Below, piece after piece: positions 1-5,211 of a stretch of 5,878 nucleotides of DNA (the stretch's first letter is position 1; each line of letters opens with the position of its first letter). This DNA is from Bdellovibrionales bacterium. GTDB taxonomy: Bacteria > Bdellovibrionota > UBA1018 > CAIPTA01. The stretch spans positions 1 to 5,878 of the forward strand of contig JAKFYM010000152.1 of the NCBI GenBank assembly GCA_021730855.1. The letters run 5' to 3'. The notes under the pieces are model-generated. The model was not told the origin of the DNA. It did no database searches and was given only the letters and a program-made list of their open reading frames with translations. A program made the position numbers and the translations under genes.

Positions 1-897
1 GTGAACCTCGATGTGATCCGCTCGCTCGTGAGCCTCACCCCCGCCAAGCTCGAGGAAACGGGCGACGCAAAAGTGTTGATTGTGGTGCGTGGCGCGAAAG
101 TTCCGGAGACTCTGACAAAACCGGTGGCGAGTCCTTATCTAGTGCTGGAAGCCGCAGCCCGGGAGCGTTTTGTACGCCGCCAGTTTACTCCCGTGATGAT
201 GACGGCCGAGGAATTGCGTGATTCTGGCTTGGGGGAAGATGTCTCGAGCCCAGAGCTCCTCCGGGGCCTAGGGGCCAAAGCTGGGGCGCGCCTGGCATTG
301 GGAATTTCGTCCGTCTACGAAACTTATGAGAACGAGAACTCGCACAATAAAGAAGAACGTCTGGTGCTCACGGCCACGCTCCTAGATGTGAAGACGGGGC
401 AAGCCGGCCGCGCTTCGGTGCTGGTGAACAATCCAAAATCGCGCAAAGAGCAATATGTGGCAGACCTACAGCGCTCCCTACTAGAAGAAAGCAAAGATCT
501 CTTTCAAGATGCCTTTGTGGGCCTCGGCCGCCGGATGCTCAAGACGGATGCCAAGGCCACCTTCGCTTTGGTGCGGGTGCAGGATGCGCGCTCGGCCTCT
601 TTGGTGAGTCGCTTTCGTACCTTGCTCGAGGGAGCCCGGGGCGTGCAATCGGTGGTGGAGTACAGCATTCGCCGTGGGAAGTATGACCTCGCCCTGCGGC
701 CCGCCCTGAGCGAAAAAGAATTCGTGGCCATGCTGAAGGCGCTAGGGGAGAGTGAAATTGCTGTGACCCTACTCAAGCCGATGCTGGCCGATGAGGATGG
801 CAAAGTGCCGGACTTCGTGGTGACTCTCGCAGAAAAACCAAGGAAGGATCCGGCTTCCGTCGAAGCCGAGGAAGGAGCCCTGCTTGACGTTCAGTAA
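1..897 (+). CDS. Envelope-associated protein with TolB-N/CsgG-like domain (probably 5'-partial)
   Basis: The open frame starts with a GTG at base 1 and is probably the C-terminal part of a longer gene: no ribosome binding site is visible, and there is no signal peptide although the neighbours look like exported proteins. Residues ~22-180 read like the TolB-N/CsgG/FlgT-middle fold: a hydrophobic strand (KVLIVV, 24-29), a helix, a 'gone-through-the-gene' helix (LLRGLGAKAGARLALGI, 86-102) and a strand ending in LLDVKTG (127-133), the usual 'llDv.tGe' of this fold. Residues ~186-260 look like a small alternating beta/alpha domain (strand FALVRV, helix SLVSRFRTLLEG, strand GVQSVVEYSI, strand YDLALRP, helix EFVAMLKALG). 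The tail (278-298) is charged and probably flexible. It overlaps the following lipoprotein gene by 14 bases, so the two are likely co-translated and may act together at the envelope. The precise function is unknown; the domain call rests on pattern recognition only. Confidence 0.7.
   Translation: MNLDVIRSLVSLTPAKLEETGDAKVLIVVRGAKVPETLTKPVASPYLVLEAAARERFVRRQFTPVMMTAEELRDSGLGEDVSSPELLRGLGAKAGARLALGISSVYETYENENSHNKEERLVLTATLLDVKTGQAGRASVLVNNPKSRKEQYVADLQRSLLEESKDLFQDAFVGLGRRMLKTDAKATFALVRVQDARSASLVSRFRTLLEGARGVQSVVEYSIRRGKYDLALRPALSEKEFVAMLKALGESEIAVTLLKPMLADEDGKVPDFVVTLAEKPRKDPASVEAEEGALLDVQ
871..877 (+). promoter_or_regulatory. Shine-Dalgarno site for the lipoprotein gene (decides its TTG start)
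   Basis: GAAGGAG lies six bases before the TTG at 884, inside the end of the preceding gene. This near-consensus site is the main reason for choosing the TTG start. The start also gives a complete lipoprotein signal peptide, whereas any later in-frame start would cut into it. Confidence 0.75.
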
Positions 898-1834
898 ATG
901 GGCTAGCTGTAGTCTTTTGGTTCTGATCGTGGCCTGTGCCCGCTCTCCGGCTTATCGAAGCGAGCAAGGTAAGGTTCGGGGCGAACAATCCTCCCGCGAG
1001 CGCGAAAAAATTGTCGAGTCGGTGCAAAAATTTTCGCCCCTGCGCAAGCGGGCGGTGGTGCTGCCTTTTTGGAACGACACTCCGATCAAAGGCAAGTTCG
1101 AAATGCAGGGGAAAAACGCCTTGCGCGAAATGCTGCTTGAGCGCAATCGTGTGAACCTCGTGGATGAGCAGGACATCTCCCTCCGCTCCCAGGATTTTTA
1201 TTTAGATGCCGAAAAGATCAACGTGGCCCACGTGGCCGACAACGGCAAGCGCTGGGGCGTGTCGCTCGTTATCCTCGGGCGCATCTCCAAGATTGCTTTT
1301 CGCCGCAAAGATGACGATGTGGGCCTCCTGCGCCCGAGTGCTGCCAAAGCCGCGGCCTCGGTGGAGATTCGTTTGGTGGACGTGGCCCAGGCCAAAGAGA
1401 TCGCGATCGGTCAGGGGGCTGGTCTCAGCGAGAACTCGGCCTTGAATCTTTTTGGTGAGGATGAGCAGGACACGGAGAGCTTTCGCAATGAATTGGTGGC
1501 CGAAGCCGTGGCCGATGCCATTCGCAAGGCGCTTCCGGCTCTCGATAAGGAAGTCGATCGCATCCAGTGGCGGGGCAAAGTGGCAAAAATCTCCGGAGTC
1601 AAAATTTACATCAACGCAGGCCGTGCCACCGGGATTCAGATTGGCGATATCCTCAAGGTGAGCAGCCGTGGGCAGGATATTTTTGATCCAGACACGGGGC
1701 TTTTTCTGGGGCGTACGGCCGGCGATTTAAAGGGCACACTAGAAACCGTGGAATTTTTTGGCGAAGATGGAGCAATTTCCCGCGTGCATTCTGGAGGAAA
1801 CTTCCTCGAGGGTGATACGATTCAGTTGTACTAA
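884..1834 (+). CDS. Outer-membrane-type lipoprotein, CsgG/TolB-N-like plus FlgT-C-like domains
   Basis: 316 residues from a TTG start backed by a strong ribosome binding site. The N-terminus (MTFSKWASCSLLVLIVAC) is a type II signal peptide with lipobox I-V-A-C; the acylated residue is Cys18, and Ala at +2 suggests sorting to the outer membrane. Residues ~55-215 resemble the CsgG/TolB-N fold: KRAVVLPFWND opens the first strand, WGVSLVILGRIS (124-135) is the 'gad.vi.G.i' segment, and VEIRLVDV (160-167) the following strand. Residues ~229-316 resemble the C-terminal beta domain of FlgT: GVKIYINAGRATGIQIGD, then DPDTG with LG, and a final ARV-like strand (AISRV) with GDTIQLY. In Vibrio, FlgT forms the H-ring around the flagellar base; CsgG-type proteins form or assist outer-membrane secretion assemblies. 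No flagellar or curli gene is visible here, so its pathway is inferred only as envelope assembly. It is 12 bases from the downstream membrane protein gene. Confidence 0.8.
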   Translation: MTFSKWASCSLLVLIVACARSPAYRSEQGKVRGEQSSREREKIVESVQKFSPLRKRAVVLPFWNDTPIKGKFEMQGKNALREMLLERNRVNLVDEQDISLRSQDFYLDAEKINVAHVADNGKRWGVSLVILGRISKIAFRRKDDDVGLLRPSAAKAAASVEIRLVDVAQAKEIAIGQGAGLSENSALNLFGEDEQDTESFRNELVAEAVADAIRKALPALDKEVDRIQWRGKVAKISGVKIYINAGRATGIQIGDILKVSSRGQDIFDPDTGLFLGRTAGDLKGTLETVEFFGEDGAISRVHSGGNFLEGDTIQLY

Positions 1835-1846
1835 GAGGGAAATGAA

Positions 1847-2956
1847 ATGGAAGAAATAAAGCGCGGTAGGCTCACGCCCATGCAGCAAAAAGTGTTGCTC
1901 GGAGTTGGGATCCTATTTCTTGTCAGCATCTACTTTCTGCGCTCGATCTACATCCCGATTTTTTTGGCGTACTTCCTGGCCTTCTTGCTTAACCCCTTGG
2001 TGCGCTCGGCAGAAAAGCGGGGCTTTGGGCGGGTGGGGCCAATATTTCTTATTTTGTTCCTGGTTTTCTCCTTATTGGCGGCCTTCGCCATCTTGATGGT
2101 GCCGCAGATCCTGGGGCAGCTGCGGCAGCTCTTTGAACGTTTGCCCACCTTGATGGAAGTGTTATCGGGTCGCTTTGGTCCGCTCTCCACCCATTACCTG
2201 GGCTACGATCTGTTTACCCAGTGGCGGGTAGTGGTGCCCACATTCTTGCCGGAGGTGGGTGCGGTGCCCGCCGTGAGTTTTCTGGAGAATGTTTTGTCAG
2301 GAACGGCACGAGCCCTGAGCACTTTGCTCACCATCCTGTTGGTGCCCATTCTTACCTTCTATATGTTGAAGGACTATTACGTGCTGAACGAGAAGCTGCT
2401 GCAGCTGGTGCCAAGGCGCTATATGACGGACGTGCGCGAGGTGATGCGTAGGCTTTCGATCGTGCTGGGTGGCTTGATCCGCGGGAAATTCATGGTCTGC
2501 ATCATCCTGGCGGCTTTTTACAGTTTAGCCCTGGGCGCCGTTGGCATTGACATGGCACTCCTGCTCGGGATTCTCAGCGGTCTTTTGAACTTGGTTCCTT
2601 TTGTGGGGCCTTTGGTATCGGTCATACTTTCTTTGTTTATTGCCCTCTTGGACGGCGCGCAGATTACGCAATGCATCGCCATCGTGGGAGTGTTTTTTGC
2701 CGCAAACCTGGTGGACGGTACTTTTCTTACTCCGCGCATCGTGGGCAGGCAGATGGGAATTTCTCCGCTCACCATTATTTTAGCTTTGTTGGCCGGGGGC
2801 GAACTGTTAGGGTTTTTGGGAATCCTCATTGCGCTGCCGGTCATGGCAATGGTGAAGGTTCTTGGTGGATATCTAACGGAAAGGTATTTAGCTTCGTCGT
2901 ATTATCGCGAAGAAGCTCCTGTTGAGGGAAAACAGAGCCTTTCTGATGGGATATAG
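1847..2956 (+). CDS. AI-2E/PerM-family transporter (UPF0118)
   Basis: 369-residue polytopic inner-membrane protein, normal length for the family. ATG follows AGAGGGA at a spacing of six bases. Hydrophobic segments at roughly 15-50 (two), 62-86, 153-176, 212-232, 234-265, 271-287 and 305-340 give about eight membrane passes. Between the third and fourth (87-150) lies the soluble region typical of the family. Family hallmarks include NLVPFVGPLVS (248-258), the LVDGTFLTPRIVGRQMGISP stretch (288-307) and the closing GGELLGFLGILIALPVMA (317-334). Members have been proposed to export autoinducer-2 (TqsA) or to act as sodium/proton antiporters, and most are uncharacterised, so the substrate cannot be read from sequence. 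It sits between a lipoprotein gene (12 bases upstream) and a LipB-fold gene (20 bases downstream), probably in one operon; neither neighbour indicates a substrate. The C-terminal tail (348-369) is hydrophilic. Confidence 0.93.
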   Translation: MEEIKRGRLTPMQQKVLLGVGILFLVSIYFLRSIYIPIFLAYFLAFLLNPLVRSAEKRGFGRVGPIFLILFLVFSLLAAFAILMVPQILGQLRQLFERLPTLMEVLSGRFGPLSTHYLGYDLFTQWRVVVPTFLPEVGAVPAVSFLENVLSGTARALSTLLTILLVPILTFYMLKDYYVLNEKLLQLVPRRYMTDVREVMRRLSIVLGGLIRGKFMVCIILAAFYSLALGAVGIDMALLLGILSGLLNLVPFVGPLVSVILSLFIALLDGAQITQCIAIVGVFFAANLVDGTFLTPRIVGRQMGISPLTIILALLAGGELLGFLGILIALPVMAMVKVLGGYLTERYLASSYYREEAPVEGKQSLSDGI

Positions 2957-2976
2957 GGAAAAAAAAGGGGGGGACA
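2957..2976 (+). promoter_or_regulatory. Homopolymer-rich ribosome binding region (A8G7) before the LipB-like gene
   Basis: The whole intergenic gap is GG, eight A (2959-2966), seven G (2967-2973) and ACA, then GTG at 2977. The G run is the only Shine-Dalgarno-like sequence, three bases from the start codon. This placement supports the GTG start, which also gives an N-terminus that fits the LipB family. The adjoining A8 and G7 runs are prone to slipped-strand mutation. Confidence 0.55.
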
Positions 2977-3756
2977 GTGAAGTCTAATTTCTTCGCTTTC
3001 CGGGCAAATTATTCTTACGAGGAAGCGCTTCGCTTCCAGGGCATTTTGAATTCTGAGGACTATTGTGGCCTCTTGGCTTTTGAGCCGCTCGAAACAATCA
3101 CGCTTGGTCGCGCCAATTCCGAAGAGAGTGATCTCTTGGTTTCCCCCGAGTTTCTCGCGCAGAGAGGCATACAACTTTTGTGTACCGATCGTGGGGGGCA
3201 AACCAACTATCATAGCGCTGGCCAGCTGGTGGGTTTCCCTATCGGAAACCTAAAGGCTTTGTACGGAGACCCTCGTGCCGTACGGCGCTTTACCGAGGAG
3301 CTTCTGCTCGGCCTAGCCCATGCCTGTGCCGTGCTCGGAGTGAAAAGCGTGCGCACTCATTCCGACTTTCCTGGCTTGTGGACCAATCGCGGCCAATTGG
3401 CGGCGGTGGGAATCACGGTGAAAGATGGTTATGTGTTTCATGGTTTTACGCTGAATGCCACGCAGGCCTGCACCAGCGGCTTTAGCTTGATCCGTTCCGC
3501 CATTCCGAATGGCGCAGTGACCTCGCTCGAGCAAGAGGGCGTGGCTGTGGGAAGCATTCGCGAGCTCGCGATCCGGGTGCTGCCCTACCTCTCGGTGATC
3601 CAGGGCGAGAAGGTGCATCGCCTCTCGAAGACCGTGAGCTATGAGAGCAATTATTCGCATATGGTGGCGGCGGTTTCGCGCTCGCAGATGGCCATGGACC
3701 ATATGCGCTCGAATCTGGAGAACATTAGCTTTCGTGGAGACGTGGAGGGGAAGTAG
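2977..3756 (+). CDS. LipB-fold octanoyltransferase-like protein lacking both catalytic residues
   Basis: 259 residues of the biotin/lipoate transferase superfamily, closest by motif to LipB, which moves octanoate from acyl carrier protein to lipoyl domains. Visible LipB motifs: YEEALRFQ (14-21), ITLGR (41-45), DRGGQTNYHSAGQLVGFPI (71-89, family RGGQ.TYHGPGQ), SDFPGLWTN (129-137), FHGFTLN (154-160) and VTSL (181-184). In LipB the lysine before the A-[SA]-[IVL]-G strand and the cysteine of PCG form the acyl-transfer dyad. Here the matching positions are Gln140 (GQLAAVG) and Ala175 (LIRSAIPNG). Cys165, ten residues earlier, is the only nearby cysteine. The frame is intact, so this is not obvious decay. 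The protein is longer than E. coli LipB (213), with a hydrophilic tail of about 50 residues. It could be a pseudoenzyme, a regulator, or an enzyme with another mechanism. The missing lysine also argues against an LplA-type ligase. I give no symbol because lipB activity is doubtful. Confidence 0.82.
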   Translation: MKSNFFAFRANYSYEEALRFQGILNSEDYCGLLAFEPLETITLGRANSEESDLLVSPEFLAQRGIQLLCTDRGGQTNYHSAGQLVGFPIGNLKALYGDPRAVRRFTEELLLGLAHACAVLGVKSVRTHSDFPGLWTNRGQLAAVGITVKDGYVFHGFTLNATQACTSGFSLIRSAIPNGAVTSLEQEGVAVGSIRELAIRVLPYLSVIQGEKVHRLSKTVSYESNYSHMVAAVSRSQMAMDHMRSNLENISFRGDVEGK

Positions 3757-3769
3757 CCTCTGGGGACAG

Positions 3770-4165
3770 ATGAAAGCTCTCTTCCTATTTTTGTTTCTCA
3801 CCACCTCGGCCCAAGCGGGCTATCTCTGCGAAGATCCGCAGCGGGGCGTGGAGCTAGAGATTTCTCAGCATTGGCGCGTGGGGCTCACGGCCAGATTCCG
3901 TTCCGCGGAAATGAGCCAATACTATCGCTATATGAATCTAGAAATTCACGAGCTCGTGACCGTGGTCGAAAACCTCGCGCCCGTTTCCGAGCGGAGCGAA
4001 AATGCCTTTCGTTTTTTCCAGCATGCGCCCACCTCTTCGGTGCAGATGCTGTGGGGACTAGAAGTAGTGCTTACAGGCTCCCAAGCAAGCGTGGCCCTCT
4101 ATGATTCTCTGGGAAAAGATTTTTCCTTTTCCTTGCCCTGCGTAGCCACCCCTGACTTCCGCTAG
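3770..4165 (+). CDS. Small secreted or periplasmic protein of unknown function
   Basis: 131 residues from the ATG at 3770, 13 bases after the preceding stop and preceded by GGGG at 3762-3765. This start is preferred over longer in-frame options at 3641 and onward because those run over the LipB-like gene in another frame, while the ATG begins a clean Sec signal peptide: MKALFLFLFLTTSAQA with AQA/G cleavage after residue 16. The mature part is about 115 residues and has two cysteines, Cys20 near the new N-terminus and Cys124 near the C-terminus, which could form one disulphide closing the fold. The middle alternates short polar and hydrophobic stretches (VELEISQHWRVGLTARF; EIHELVTVVENLAP; QMLWGLEVVLTG; ASVALYD), suggesting a beta-rich domain. 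I recognise no family. It is the last gene of the rightward block, and its TAG stop shares a CTAG with the stop of mutY on the other strand. Confidence 0.75.
   Translation: MKALFLFLFLTTSAQAGYLCEDPQRGVELEISQHWRVGLTARFRSAEMSQYYRYMNLEIHELVTVVENLAPVSERSENAFRFFQHAPTSSVQMLWGLEVVLTGSQASVALYDSLGKDFSFSLPCVATPDFR
4162..4165. other. CTAG palindrome supplying both convergent stop codons
   Basis: On the plus strand TAG at 4163-4165 ends the small secreted protein. On the minus strand TAG at 4164-4162 ends mutY. The two coding regions thus meet with a four-base tail-to-tail overlap and no intergenic space, and no conventional hairpin-plus-T-run terminator is visible on either side. Confidence 0.9.
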
Positions 4166-5211
4166 TTGGCTTGCTTGCTTAGCGCTTGCTCGAGAGCGCG
4201 CTCTGAGGGCCGGGGCAGATTCACTCCATGCAGATCGCTTAGTTTCACCCAGCGAAATTCCGCCGCGGGCGCGGGGAGCTGTTCCAAGATCTGCGCCTTG
4301 GGTTTGCGCCCGAGGGCAAAGGCCCGCACCTGGAAGGTGATCTTGTGTTTGGTGATGGTGCGTTTTTGCTCTGAACGTGCGAACTCCTGGGCCGAATCTA
4401 GGAGCAGAGTTTTGCTTTCGGCGGTTTCCACCCACCAGGGCAAATCCCACATGCCGGCGAGCCACTCTCCTTGGGGCCGGCGCGCGAGCAGGAGCTCGCC
4501 CTCGGCTAGCACGATCAGGCCGGCGGCCTTGAGTTCGATCGGAGCCTTTTTTTCTTTTTTGACCGGGATTTCATTTTGGCTGCCCTCGCGAAACGCCAGG
4601 CAATGGGATTGGATCGGGCAAGCTAGGCAGCGGGGTTCGCGAGGAACACAGACCTTGGCCGAGAGATCCATCACGGCCTGGTTCACATCGCCGGCACGGC
4701 CTAGGTCCACAAGCCTTTGTCCAAAGGTGGTAACGGCGGCGCGGCCCTCCGTTTTGGGATTGGTGCGCAGGGCAAGGAGGCGGGCAAAGACCCGCTCGAG
4801 ATTTCCGTCGATCGCAGGGTGCGCTTGGTCGAAGGCGATGCTGGCGATGGCCGCGGCCGTATAGGGGCCGATGCCCTTAAGAGAGCGTAGGGATTCATGA
4901 TTACGCGGAACTTCCCCGTCGAAACGTGCCACCATATCCTCGGCGGCGGCCTTGAGATTGCGTGCGCGCGAATAATAGCCGAGGCCGGCCCAGAGATTCA
5001 GCAGCTTGTCGGTATCGGCGGCGGCGAGGTCTTTGACGGTGGGGAAGTTCGAAAGGAAGCGGGCAAAATAGGGCAGCACCGTTTCCACCCGTGTCTGCTG
5101 CAGCATGATCTCGGAGATCCAGATTTGGTAGGGATCGCGGGAACGGCGCCAGGGAAGATCGCGTTTTTCGCGGTCGTACCAGGCGAGCAGCTGGCGATGC
5201 AGGGCTTTCAC
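4162..5211 (-). CDS. mutY: A/G-specific adenine DNA glycosylase MutY
   Basis: 349 residues, matching E. coli MutY (350). It removes adenine mispaired with 8-oxoguanine. The start is the GTG at 5211, overlapping the kbl stop as GTGA; the frame stays open upstream only as an overlap with kbl. Motifs in order: PWR (20-22), SEIMLQQTRVETVLPYFARF (33-52) with catalytic Glu34, GLGYYSRARNL (76-86), helix-hairpin-helix LKGIGPYTAAAIASIAF (111-127), AIDGNLERVFAR (133-144) with the second catalytic Asp135, and the [4Fe-4S] loop Cys188-X6-Cys195-X2-Cys198-X5-Cys204. A Lys-rich linker (218-222) leads to the C-terminal NUDIX-like domain (~228-345), which reads 8-oxoG; WDLPWW (255-260) is its typical W.lP segment. 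The loop corresponding to the 8-oxoG-sensing Phe-Ser-His reads Ile286-Thr287-Lys288. No good Shine-Dalgarno is visible, so expression probably depends on coupling to kbl. Gene identity is secure. Confidence 0.96.
   Translation of the reverse strand: MKALHRQLLAWYDREKRDLPWRRSRDPYQIWISEIMLQQTRVETVLPYFARFLSNFPTVKDLAAADTDKLLNLWAGLGYYSRARNLKAAAEDMVARFDGEVPRNHESLRSLKGIGPYTAAAIASIAFDQAHPAIDGNLERVFARLLALRTNPKTEGRAAVTTFGQRLVDLGRAGDVNQAVMDLSAKVCVPREPRCLACPIQSHCLAFREGSQNEIPVKKEKKAPIELKAAGLIVLAEGELLLARRPQGEWLAGMWDLPWWVETAESKTLLLDSAQEFARSEQKRTITKHKITFQVRAFALGRKPKAQILEQLPAPAAEFRWVKLSDLHGVNLPRPSERALEQALSKQAN
5208..5211 (-). other. GTGA stop/start overlap coupling kbl and mutY
   Basis: Read on the minus strand, GTGA carries the GTG start of mutY (5211-5209) and the TGA stop of kbl (5210-5208). 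This is the standard arrangement for translation re-initiation. The MutY frame begins its family similarity directly after it. Confidence 0.85.

Noticed and set aside
3641..3769. An earlier start for the small secreted protein, 43 codons upstream.
   Set aside because: It would overlap the LipB-like gene by over 100 bases, give a Trp/Arg-rich leader and bury the clean signal peptide that begins at 3770.
3313..3804. A 163-codon minus-strand open frame opposite the LipB-like gene.
   Set aside because: It is antisense to a gene with clear family motifs, its translation is Arg/His-rich and patternless, and no good ribosome binding site was noted.
4112..4126. Inverted repeat GGAAAA-GAT-TTTTCC followed by T residues, as a terminator for the rightward genes.
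   Set aside because: The stem is short and AT-rich and lies inside the coding region about 40 bases before the stop, so it is too weak to call.
4193..4204. Twelve-base palindrome AGAGCGCGCTCT near the convergent junction.
   Set aside because: It is within mutY coding sequence, has no room for a loop and no T run follows; probably chance in GC-rich DNA.
4166..4864. A 232-codon plus-strand open frame opposite mutY.
   Set aside because: It is the reverse of a secure mutY coding region; the translation is Ser/Arg/Ala-rich with no recognisable domain.
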